Assembly (NCBI GenBank): GCA_943326825.2
Contig: CALPUT020000002.1
Location: 1 to 32,634, forward strand
DNA length: 32,634 nt
Origin: Chryseobacterium gleum
GTDB taxonomy: Bacteria > Bacteroidota > Bacteroidia > Flavobacteriales_D > Crocinitomicaceae
Reading direction: 5' to 3'
The notes beneath the pieces were generated by a model. The model did not search any database. It saw only the letters and a program-made list of their open reading frames with translations, and was not told the DNA's origin. The position numbers and the translations under genes are program-made. Of this stretch, positions 1 to 7,995 are shown piece after piece; position 1 is the stretch's first letter; each line of letters opens with the position of its first letter.

Positions 1-81
1 CCAGATTTGACAATGAACATTTCACCTAAACTTTATTCGTACAATTCTGTTGGCGTTGGTTTTAATCTTAAAATTCATTAA
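1..81 (+). CDS. C-terminal fragment of a CDS truncated by the window start (…PDLTMNISPKLYSYNSVGVGFNLKIH*), possibly an outer-membrane beta-barrel protein
   Basis: Open frame 1 from base 1 to TAA at 79-81; alternating hydrophobic/glycine C-terminus resembling a last beta strand. Confidence 0.45.
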   Translation, partial: PDLTMNISPKLYSYNSVGVGFNLKIH

Positions 82-135
82 AAAAATAGATTAAACCACT
101 TTAAATTCTAATTTTGTTCAAACAAAAATTTCGAT

Positions 136-852
136 ATGAAAATCGCACTTATTGGTTACGGAAAAATGGGGAAAGCAATTGAAGAAATTGCTATCAGCCG
201 CGGTCACGAAGTTATTCTTAAATGCACAAGTAAAAACACAATTGAAGACGCTGATTTTTCCTTAGTCGATGTTGCAATTGAATTTACAAAACCAGAGTTA
301 GCTGTTAACCATATACATTTTTGTCTAGATAAAAACATCCCTCTTATTGTTGGAACAACTGGATGGAATAAAGAATTGGATTCTATCAAAGACAAAACAA
401 AATCAATTAATGGTTCTTTAATACACGCTTCAAATTTTAGTATTGGCGTTAACATTTTCTTTGAATTAAATAAAAAAATAGCTGAATTAATGTCTGGTAA
501 TACTGATTATTCAGCTTCAATTGAAGAAATTCACCATGTGCAAAAATTAGATGCTCCCAGTGGAACAGCAATTACTTTAGCAGAAGGATTAATTGAAAAA
601 AATTCTAACTATACTTCTTGGAAATTAGCTGATTCTAGTTCGGAAATCGAAAATCAATTACCAATTATAGCCCAAAGACTTCCTGAAGTTCCGGGTACTC
701 ATACCATTCACTATTCTTCTGAAATAGATTCAATATCAATTACACATGAAGCTCATAATCGTAAAGGTTTTGCGTTAGGAGCAGTTATTGCTGCTGAATG
801 GATTAAGAATAAAACAGGAGTTTTTACAATGAAAGATGTCTTAAATTTTTAA
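136..852 (+). CDS. dapB: 4-hydroxy-tetrahydrodipicolinate reductase
   Basis: N-terminal GYGKMGKAI Rossmann motif, E(I)HH…KLDAPSGTA catalytic motif, FAxGAVxAAEW C-terminus. Confidence 0.93.
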   Translation: MKIALIGYGKMGKAIEEIAISRGHEVILKCTSKNTIEDADFSLVDVAIEFTKPELAVNHIHFCLDKNIPLIVGTTGWNKELDSIKDKTKSINGSLIHASNFSIGVNIFFELNKKIAELMSGNTDYSASIEEIHHVQKLDAPSGTAITLAEGLIEKNSNYTSWKLADSSSEIENQLPIIAQRLPEVPGTHTIHYSSEIDSISITHEAHNRKGFALGAVIAAEWIKNKTGVFTMKDVLNF

Positions 853-859
853 ATACAAT

Positions 860-2782
860 ATGAACGCATTATATTTTTACTTATTTATTTTAGTTCACCC
901 ATATTTAGCAATGTGGTGGAAAAGTTTTGAATTAGCAGAACGTAAATCTTGGGAAGCTTTAATACCTGGATACAATTATTTTGTAGCTTTTAAAATTAGC
1001 TGTAAAAAACCTTGGTGGTCAATTCTTATGCTATTTCCAGGTGTACATTTAATTATGCTTGCTGTTGTTAACGTAAGTTACATTCGTCGATTTGGCTATT
1101 TTTCTTGGAGCGACACCTTACAAGGGATTTTCTTTCCATATTTGATATTGGCAAAAATTGCAAATAATAAAGATCAAATTTTACCAGAAACGAATTGGTC
1201 AAACGGTAAAGAAGTACACAATCGTTCAATGGGTGATCATATTGCTTTATTTTTAGCTCTACCAATTGTTGGTCATGCTGTTGCATTTGTGTTAAATGCC
1301 ATTTCAAGAGAAAAACCAGGTAAGAAAACAAAAGTTAAAGAATGGGGAGATTCAATTATTTTCGCATTGATCGCTGCTAGTGTTATTAGAACATATGTTT
1401 TTGAACCATTCCAAATCCCAACTGGATCTATGGAAAAAACATTGTTAGTAGGCGATTTTCTATTTGTAAACAAATTGGCATACGGACCAAAAGTTCCAGT
1501 TACTCCTCTTTCTTTCCCTTTGGTTCATAACAATATTCCTTGGGTAAATGTTAAGTCTTATTCAGGATTAGAAACAGTAAATTATACTCGTCTCCCTGGA
1601 ATTGGAAAAGTAGAACGAAATGATGTAGTTGTTTTCAATTACCCATCAGGCGATACTGCTGTATTTGATCCTAGAATGCCAAATGGATTGATGGGACATG
1701 ATTACCATGGAATTGTAATTAGAGAAGCGCAAAGATTATGGAGAGAAGGAATTGCTAGTAAATTTAAAAACAATGTAAATTACCAAGCAAAAGTAAAATA
1801 CTTCAGTGATAGTCTTTCAAATACTGTACCTGATAAAAGTAGAATTAATTATCAAGCACTTGATGAATACTCTAGAAAATTAGCTGATACTTATTTTAGC
1901 TCAATAGAAGCTAAATCATTCATCGAAAATATTGAATTTTGGAAATCAAAAGCTAGAAAAATGATCGCCATTGATAAAATTACATTGGACAATGAAGGTG
2001 TAATGATTAATCATGGAGGTATCGTATATCGTCCTGTTGATAAACGTGAAAACTACATTAAAAGATGTGTTGGTATTCCTGGTGATTGGTTAGAAATTAA
2101 AAAATCAGTATTATACATTAATAACAAACCTGCTTTTGTTGCTGAAAATCAAAATATAGAATATTTAGTGACTGATTTTATTCCAAAAAGCAACGAACAA
2201 ATGAAAGAACGTTATGGTTTAGAATATGATCGTCAAGACTTTACAATGATTGATCAAAATTTGTATTTATTAAATTTAACTCCAAGTCAATTAGCTAAAA
2301 TCAAACTTGATTTTCCTCAAAGTAAATTTGAAAAACATTTAATACCTCAATATTCGGATACAAGTTCAAGTTTACCTAATGGAGCTCAAATGTTACAAAA
2401 TTTAGAGAGTTTTCCAAAAGATCCTTATATTAATAATACGATTACCGATTTTACAAAATTCCAAATTCCTTTCAAAGGTCAAACGATTAAAATCGATAAA
2501 TCCAATATTGCTTGGTTTAGAAGAATTATTACAGCTTACGAAGGTCATACTTTAAAAGAAACTCAGAATGGTATTTATATAGATGGCAAGAAAACAAATA
2601 CGTATACTTTTGCTATGAATTACTATTGGTTAATGGGTGACAATCGATATAAATCAGCAGATTCAAGAATTTGGGGATTTGTTCCGGAAGACCATGTTGT
2701 AGGAAAAGCATCGTTGGTTTGGTTCTCAAAAAGTGTGAATTATGGTATTCGTTGGGAACGTTTATTCAATGTAATCAAATAA
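860..2782 (+). CDS. lepB: Signal peptidase I (S26), enlarged form with N-terminal membrane domain
   Basis: IPTGSMEKTLLVGDFLFVNK (Ser motif), ENYIKRCVGIPGD (Lys motif), YWLMGDNRYKSADSRIWGFVPEDHVVGKA. Confidence 0.93.
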   Translation: MNALYFYLFILVHPYLAMWWKSFELAERKSWEALIPGYNYFVAFKISCKKPWWSILMLFPGVHLIMLAVVNVSYIRRFGYFSWSDTLQGIFFPYLILAKIANNKDQILPETNWSNGKEVHNRSMGDHIALFLALPIVGHAVAFVLNAISREKPGKKTKVKEWGDSIIFALIAASVIRTYVFEPFQIPTGSMEKTLLVGDFLFVNKLAYGPKVPVTPLSFPLVHNNIPWVNVKSYSGLETVNYTRLPGIGKVERNDVVVFNYPSGDTAVFDPRMPNGLMGHDYHGIVIREAQRLWREGIASKFKNNVNYQAKVKYFSDSLSNTVPDKSRINYQALDEYSRKLADTYFSSIEAKSFIENIEFWKSKARKMIAIDKITLDNEGVMINHGGIVYRPVDKRENYIKRCVGIPGDWLEIKKSVLYINNKPAFVAENQNIEYLVTDFIPKSNEQMKERYGLEYDRQDFTMIDQNLYLLNLTPSQLAKIKLDFPQSKFEKHLIPQYSDTSSSLPNGAQMLQNLESFPKDPYINNTITDFTKFQIPFKGQTIKIDKSNIAWFRRIITAYEGHTLKETQNGIYIDGKKTNTYTFAMNYYWLMGDNRYKSADSRIWGFVPEDHVVGKASLVWFSKSVNYGIRWERLFNVIK

Positions 2783-3384
2783 TGATTTCACTTTTTCCAA
2801 CTTCTTACTTTGGAAATATTAATTATTTCAAAACGTTAGCAAGCGAGCGAAATATCTTAATTGAAGGGAAAGAACACTTTCCAAAACAAACATTTCGCAA
2901 TCGATTTGAAATTCTAACTTCAAATGGAATTCAGTCGCTTTCAATACCAGTAAATAAGATAAACGGTACCAAAACCATAACTGAAGATATCGAAATATCC
3001 TATTTAACAGACTGGAGAAAAGATCATTGGAAAGCTATTGAAAGTGCTTATTCATCGTCTCCCTATTTTGAACATTATGGAGTTGAAGTTCATGAATTAA
3101 TTTATCAAAATGAAAATAATTTAATAAAATTTAATCAGAAAATAATTGAACAAATTATAAATTGGTTAGAGATTCCTTCTGAAATAAATTTCACTTCAGA
3201 ATATACTTTTGGGGAAACTAGTACTAATGATTTTAGAGAAACTTTATGTTCTAAAAAACAAAATTACAATAATCAACTTTTATACACACAAGTATTTGAA
3301 AATCAAATAGGATTTACAGGAAATCTATCCATTTTAGATCCTATATTTTGTTTAGGTCCTATGGCAAGAAAATTAATTATTTGA
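2782..3384 (+). CDS. WbqC-like family protein
   Basis: Start reassigned to ATG 2782 (TAATG overlap with lepB stop) instead of ORF start 2671; MISLFPTSYFGNINYFKTLA… F.KQTFRNR.EI…G.Q.LSIPV resembles the WbqC-like family. Confidence 0.8.
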   Translation: MISLFPTSYFGNINYFKTLASERNILIEGKEHFPKQTFRNRFEILTSNGIQSLSIPVNKINGTKTITEDIEISYLTDWRKDHWKAIESAYSSSPYFEHYGVEVHELIYQNENNLIKFNQKIIEQIINWLEIPSEINFTSEYTFGETSTNDFRETLCSKKQNYNNQLLYTQVFENQIGFTGNLSILDPIFCLGPMARKLII

Positions 3385-3404
3385 TTATTTAAAAAAAACT
3401 CATA

Positions 3405-3431
3405 ATAGTTACCCATGTAACTATTTTTTTT
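3405..3431 (+). terminator. Intrinsic terminator of dapB-lepB-WbqC unit
   Basis: ATAGTTAC-CCAT-GTAACTAT perfect 8-bp stem followed by T-run, 20 nt after the stop codon. Confidence 0.75.
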
Positions 3432-3440
3432 ATATATTTG
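3408..3440 (+). promoter_or_regulatory. Candidate promoter GTTAC-N20-TATATTTG
   Basis: TATATTTG (3433-3440) matches Bacteroidota -7 TAnnTTTG; no gene starts downstream before the terminator at 3478-3513. Confidence 0.55.
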
Positions 3441-3445
3441 TACTG

Positions 3446-3513
3446 ATTTAGGTGGTTAGGTTAGGTTGATTAAAAGGTAGAGAGCAGACGCCCGTTTGCT
3501 CTCTATTTTTTTG
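3446..3513 (+). ncRNA. Candidate small RNA (~65-75 nt), unassigned
   Basis: Bounded by TATATTTG promoter box and a strong intrinsic terminator; no credible ORF inside; G-repeat GGTGGTTAGGTTAGG. Confidence 0.5.
3478..3513 (+). terminator. Strong intrinsic terminator
   Basis: TAGAGAGCAGAC-GCCC-GTTTGCTCTCTA 12-bp stem (one G-U) followed by T7. Confidence 0.85.
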
Positions 3514-3522
3514 TGCTAAATT

Positions 3523-4116
3523 TTAATCAATTACTAACTGATGTTTTTCAATTAATTTTCTAAGATTTATCAAAGCGTATCTCATTCTACCTAAAGCAGT
3601 GTTAATACTAATATCTTCTTTATCTGCTATATCTTGAAAAGATAAATCTTGGAATAATCTCATTTTTAGAATATCTCTTTGCATTTCTGGTAAATATTCA
3701 ACCAAATCAACCATCTGATTTTCAAGTTCTGTTCGTGTAATCTGATCCTCAATATTCTCATCTTCCAATTTCAATGTACTGAAAATATTAAAATCAGCTT
3801 TTAATGAAGATGATTCAGATACAAAACTCACTTTATTTGTTCTTCGAAAATGGTCTATAATTAAGTTGTGAGCTATTCTCATAGCCCAAGGTAAAAACTT
3901 ACCTTCCTCATTATATGTCCCTAGCTTAAAAGTGTTTATTACTTTAATAAATGTTTCCTGAAAAATATCTTCAGCTAAATCTCGATCATTCAATTTAATC
4001 TGAATAAAACGATAGATTTTGTTTTTATGACGCATCAATAATGTTTTGAATGCGTTTTCATTTCCCTGAATGTATAATGAGATTAACTCACGGTCTTCCA
4101 TTAGTTTCATATTCAT
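3523..4116 (-). CDS. RNA polymerase sigma factor, ECF/sigma-70 family
   Basis: Region 2 (DLAEDIFQETFIKVINTF…WAMRIAHNLIIDHFRR) and region 4 (LPEMQRDILKMRLFQDLSFQDIADKEDISINTALGRMRYALINLRKLI). Confidence 0.93.
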   Translation of the reverse strand: MNMKLMEDRELISLYIQGNENAFKTLLMRHKNKIYRFIQIKLNDRDLAEDIFQETFIKVINTFKLGTYNEEGKFLPWAMRIAHNLIIDHFRRTNKVSFVSESSSLKADFNIFSTLKLEDENIEDQITRTELENQMVDLVEYLPEMQRDILKMRLFQDLSFQDIADKEDISINTALGRMRYALINLRKLIEKHQLVID

Positions 4117-4304
4117 AATTCCTCGTTTTAGAAGTAAAACAATTATTCGTTTTTCAATTTAAAAGAGTAAAATTATGCTATAGGCTACCTTATTTTTGAG
4201 TTATTTAATATTGCTAATATACAACTTAATCTATTACTTCCAAGAAAAAAAAATAAAAATTAAGTAATAAAAATTTAAAGTGTAGAAATTATTGAGTAAA
4301 AGAA

Positions 4305-5006
4305 TTAAATCTGTTTATTGTGAAAATCAATTGTTAATTCTCTGTAAGCATCTGAATAATTATTATCATTATTTCTTATTAAAAATGAAACTTCTTCCGT
4401 TTGAATATACGTTTTAGAAAAAACAAGAATTGTTCTTTTGCTTTTACCTGGTTTTGCAAATAATATGATTTCTTTAGTACAAAACAACTCTAACTTTAAA
4501 CAAAATTCTTTCCATTTATCCTTGTTCTCAGTAGTTAATATGATCCAAAACTTACCATTTTCAGTAAGCATCGAATGTACTTTATTAAAAAGCTGATCAA
4601 AAGGTAAATTAGCTTCATGTTTTGCTATTGCCACTTGTGACTTTTCATTTTGAAAAGTAGTTTCATAAAATGGTGGATTTGAAACTATTAAATCGTAATT
4701 CTTTTTACTTTCAAATAAAAGAAAATCTTCACAAAATCCATGTAAACGATTACTCCAATTAGAAAGACTAAAGTTATTTTCTAAATCAATAAAACTAAGT
4801 GAATCAATTTCAATTGCCTCAATCTCAATCATTAGATTTTTTTGAGCAATCATTAAAGACAAAATACCTGTTCCTGATCCAATATCCAAACATTTAAAAT
4901 GTGATTCACATTCAACCAATGCGCCCAAAAGCATTGCATCTGTCCCAACTTTTAAAGCTGAGTTATCTTGATGTATTGTAAATTTTTTAAACGAAAAAGA
5001 CGACAT
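4305..5006 (-). CDS. tRNA1(Val) (adenine37-N6)-methyltransferase-like, class I SAM-dependent
   Basis: CLDIGSGTGILSLMIAQ SAM motif, NPPFY N6-adenine MTase motif, FxFKxFTIHQDxxALKVGTDAMLLGA N-terminus typical of YfiC/TrmN6. Confidence 0.85.
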   Translation of the reverse strand: MSSFSFKKFTIHQDNSALKVGTDAMLLGALVECESHFKCLDIGSGTGILSLMIAQKNLMIEIEAIEIDSLSFIDLENNFSLSNWSNRLHGFCEDFLLFESKKNYDLIVSNPPFYETTFQNEKSQVAIAKHEANLPFDQLFNKVHSMLTENGKFWIILTTENKDKWKEFCLKLELFCTKEIILFAKPGKSKRTILVFSKTYIQTEEVSFLIRNNDNNYSDAYRELTIDFHNKQI

Positions 5007-5009
5007 GAA

Positions 5010-5540
5010 TTAGTCTAAATACAACGAAATTAGACCTGATGGAGCATTAATATGTAAGATTTTATTATCTCTATCCACTTTTTTAACTAAATCATCTAAC
5101 AATGGGATCAAAACTTCTTTTGTACCATTCATTACTTGAATTAATGGATTTACTGATAAATCGATAATTGATTCTAAAACCCCCACTTCTCCATATTGTT
5201 CGTCAATAACTTTATAACCAACAACTTCGTGATCATAAAAGTTATTCCCTTCTAATTTTTTTAGAATTGAAGAAGGTAAATAAAGATTTTTTCTTAAAAT
5301 TATTTTGGCGTCCATTTCAGAATTGATTCCTTCGAATTTTACTGCTGCAAATGGATGATTCTTTAATTTAAATGATTCTATGAAAAAAGGTGTTAACTGA
5401 TTATTAATATCAATAAAAACATTATCAATATTATCATAATCTTCTGGATTAGTTACGTCCAAAAATAGCGAAACTTCACCTTTAAATCCGTGAAGTTTCG
5501 CTACATATCCTAAATTAAAGCAATCTGCTTTATTCATCAA
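5010..5540 (-). CDS. rimM: Ribosome maturation factor RimM
   Basis: LGYVAKLHGFKGEVSLFLD N-terminus, adjacent to rpsP. Confidence 0.9.
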   Translation of the reverse strand: MMNKADCFNLGYVAKLHGFKGEVSLFLDVTNPEDYDNIDNVFIDINNQLTPFFIESFKLKNHPFAAVKFEGINSEMDAKIILRKNLYLPSSILKKLEGNNFYDHEVVGYKVIDEQYGEVGVLESIIDLSVNPLIQVMNGTKEVLIPLLDDLVKKVDRDNKILHINAPSGLISLYLD

Positions 5541-5550
5541 TGATTAAATT

Positions 5551-6105
5551 TTATTCAGCTGAAGTTTCTTCTTCAGTTGATGCTTCAGGCGCTTCATCAG
5601 TCGCTTCTTGTTCAGCAACAACTTCTTCTTCTACCTCTTCTACAACAGGAGCATTTTTAGCTTCAATTGCTTTTGCTTTTGCATCTTTTTTCTCAGCTTC
5701 AGCTTTCAAACGAGCTACTTTATCAGCATCTGCATTTTTACCTAAACCGTCTTTTTTAGCAACAATTTTCGCTTCTTTTTCAGCAACCCATGCAGCAAAA
5801 CGAGTTTCTACATCAGCCTCAGTTAAAGCACCTTTTTTAACACCATTGATTAAATGGTTTTTGTAAAGAATCCCTTTATAAGAAAGAATCGCTCTTGCTG
5901 TATCAGTTAATTCAGCTCCAACTTGAACCCAGTGTAATGTTTTATCAAAATTGATGTCTATTGTTGCTGGATTTGTGTTAGGATTGTAAGTCCCTAATTT
6001 TTCGATGAATTTACCATCTCTTTTAGCTCTTGAGTCAGCAGCTACTAAATGGAAAACAGGTTTCCCTTTTTTTCCGTGTCTTTGCAATCTAATACGTGTT
6101 GCCAT
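5551..6105 (-). CDS. rpsP: 30S ribosomal protein S16 with long acidic/Ala-rich C-terminal extension
   Basis: MATRIRLQRHGKKGKPVFHLVAADSRAKRDGKFIEKLGTYNP. Confidence 0.96.
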   Translation of the reverse strand: MATRIRLQRHGKKGKPVFHLVAADSRAKRDGKFIEKLGTYNPNTNPATIDINFDKTLHWVQVGAELTDTARAILSYKGILYKNHLINGVKKGALTEADVETRFAAWVAEKEAKIVAKKDGLGKNADADKVARLKAEAEKKDAKAKAIEAKNAPVVEEVEEEVVAEQEATDEAPEASTEEETSAE

Positions 6106-6165
6106 TTTTTTTTGTTTTATAAGTTGAAGTACGAAACTTCAGTTAATAAATAAATTATTCGGGTG

Positions 6166-6173
6166 CAAAGTTA
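6166..6173 (-). promoter_or_regulatory. Candidate -7 box (TAACTTTG) of rpsP-rimM-trmN6 unit
   Basis: CAAAGTTA on + strand = TAACTTTG on -, 60 nt upstream of rpsP ATG; no convincing -33 box. Confidence 0.4.
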
Positions 6174-6209
6174 GTCAAAAGTTTTGATAAATCTATATTT
6201 ATATAAAAA

Positions 6210-7016
6210 TTATCTATTTATCATAGATTTCAACTCATGCACCTCTTTTTGTAAATCTTGTAATGAACGTGATAAGTCATGATCATCCATTCGAATTTCA
6301 GGTAGTTCAGGTGAAATATAATTAACAAATTTCCACATCTCTAAAATATCATTCACATGAACAAAATAGGGTTTGTAAAAGGGATTTGTAGAACATAATT
6401 GAAATGACTGAGTCGAATCTAAGAGATTATGAACTATCTTAAAAACAATTCCATCTTCTTTTGTTACTACAATACATGGAGTAGCATTTCTAATTGTCAT
6501 CCAATTCTGAACAAATTCAGCTATTACAAATGAACCTTCAACAACAGGAGGCATTGAATCCCCTTGTATAGGAAAAGTTCTATATTTCTTATTTTTCGAT
6601 AAAAAAGGTAAATTAAATGTCGGTAATACTTTTAAATAATCCGGATCAGCATAGCCACGAGCATAGCCAGCACTAGCTTTTACAGGAATTAACTCAATCA
6701 TTTCCTCATCATGTTCATTAACAATTGAAGTCAATACGCGAAGTTTTTGACCTTTTACATCCGTCAACAAACCTTTATCCATGCGCTCCAATTCGTTTTC
6801 TGTAAAATCTTCAAAATTCTTACGAAGTAATTCATCAATTGAAACTTTAAAATAATCACTAAATGCAACTAAATTTTCAATATTTGGTTGCGCTACACCG
6901 TTTTCATAACCACTATAAGTAGAGCGACTTAGTTTTAAGTCTTGAGCCACATCTTCTTGTGATTTTTTTAAACGTTTACGTAATATTTTAAGATTATTTC
7001 CTACTTCCATTTTCAA
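6210..7016 (-). CDS. XRE-family HTH plus S24/LexA-like peptidase-domain transcriptional regulator
   Basis: N-terminal HTH (LRKRLKKSQEDVAQDLKLSRSTYSGYENGVAQPNIENL), then KASAGYARGY, FPIQGDSMPP Ser motif and FKIV Lys region. Confidence 0.88.
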   Translation of the reverse strand: MKMEVGNNLKILRKRLKKSQEDVAQDLKLSRSTYSGYENGVAQPNIENLVAFSDYFKVSIDELLRKNFEDFTENELERMDKGLLTDVKGQKLRVLTSIVNEHDEEMIELIPVKASAGYARGYADPDYLKVLPTFNLPFLSKNKKYRTFPIQGDSMPPVVEGSFVIAEFVQNWMTIRNATPCIVVTKEDGIVFKIVHNLLDSTQSFQLCSTNPFYKPYFVHVNDILEMWKFVNYISPELPEIRMDDHDLSRSLQDLQKEVHELKSMINR

Positions 7017-7083
7017 TTATATTGAATTCGAAGTAAAGATATATTTTTCTTATTTAATAAGCAAATAAATGATTAAATTATAA

Positions 7084-7995
7084 TCATCTTTTGACAACAA
7101 TTGGTTTTCCTACCGTTTTTGCATACACAGCAGTAAATTTTGCTCCAAAGAATATAATTTGTGAAGAATAATAAGTCCATAACAATATAATCATCAACGT
7201 ACCTGCAATTCCTCCATCTTTTGCGAAAAAATAATGTGCTAAATACGATTTAATTAAAAGTTGACCAAAATAAAGTAGAATTGATGTTACTAAAGCACCA
7301 CCCAGCGCCAATTTCCACATAACTAACCCATCATGTAAGTACCTGAATATTAAAGTAAATATTAACAAATTAGTCAATATAGAAATACCATGTTGAGCAA
7401 ACTCCATAAACACCCAACTAACGGCATTTGTCTGAGTAAAGAATTCATTTCCAACTGAAATAAGAATAGTTTGAGCAAAGTAAAGAACAATAACAATTAC
7501 ACCGAAAATTGCTAACATTGATACAGAAACCAAACGTGTAATAATTGTATCCAGAATCATTTTCTTCTTTGATAAAAAAACTTTTTCAACGTCAAAAAAT
7601 TCATTCAAACTTCCTCTCAAAGACATCAATAATGCCGTACTAGACAATACAAGAGCAATTACTCCTGAAAGATTTAAAATAAAACTTCCTTTTCCAAGAT
7701 TCATTCCATTTAAAAAAGAAATAATCCCACTAATATCCTTTATTCCAACTTGCTCTTTTAACATTTTACCTACAATCTCAACCATAGTATCATGTCCTAC
7801 TATTCTACCAAAAGTGGCAAATGAAAGATATAACATGGGTACTAATGCAAAAATTGTATAATAGGATAAGGCAGCCCCATGAAAAAAACTTTTCTCCTTG
7901 AAAAATTCAATAAAAGTATCTTTAATCAAAACACCTATTTCTGACCAAGATAAATGCCTAATTCCTTTTTTTAATGTTAATTTCTTTGGTTTCAT
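7084..7995 (-). CDS. YihY/virulence factor BrkB family membrane protein
   Basis: FFHGAALSYYTIFALVPMLYL, WxxxLxGALVTSILLYFGQLLIKSYL, GTLMIILLWTYYSSQIIFFGAKFTAVYA. Confidence 0.88.
   Translation of the reverse strand: MKPKKLTLKKGIRHLSWSEIGVLIKDTFIEFFKEKSFFHGAALSYYTIFALVPMLYLSFATFGRIVGHDTMVEIVGKMLKEQVGIKDISGIISFLNGMNLGKGSFILNLSGVIALVLSSTALLMSLRGSLNEFFDVEKVFLSKKKMILDTIITRLVSVSMLAIFGVIVIVLYFAQTILISVGNEFFTQTNAVSWVFMEFAQHGISILTNLLIFTLIFRYLHDGLVMWKLALGGALVTSILLYFGQLLIKSYLAHYFFAKDGGIAGTLMIILLWTYYSSQIIFFGAKFTAVYAKTVGKPIVVKR

Noticed and set aside
109-116. TAATTTTG box upstream of dapB as promoter
   Set aside because: Matches the -7 pattern but no -33 TTG at proper spacing, and the pattern is common in AT-rich DNA.
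204-455. Minus-strand ORF inside dapB
   Set aside because: Entirely antisense to a confidently identified gene; no recognisable motif.
1068-1473. Minus-strand ORFs inside lepB
   Set aside because: Overlap the well-supported lepB frame; no domain-like sequence.
2671-2781. N-terminal extension of the WbqC-like ORF
   Set aside because: Overlaps lepB's conserved C-terminus in another frame; the ATG at 2782 overlapping the lepB stop gives the family-like N-terminus.
4220-4275. Imperfect inverted repeats ACTTAAT/ATTAAGT and TATTACTT/AAGTAATA between the sigma gene and trmN6-like gene
   Set aside because: Competing short AT-rich pairings with a large loop, not a terminator; expected by chance in such sequence.
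5540-5866. 108-aa Ser/Ala-rich plus-strand ORF
   Set aside because: Antisense to the low-complexity tail of rpsP; Ser/Ala composition is a mirror artefact of the Glu/Ala/Lys codons.
6125-6141. Short hairpin TGAAGT-ACGAA-ACTTCA in the rpsP leader as a possible ribosomal-protein autoregulatory element
   Set aside because: Only 6 bp, AT-rich, could be chance; no comparative support available.
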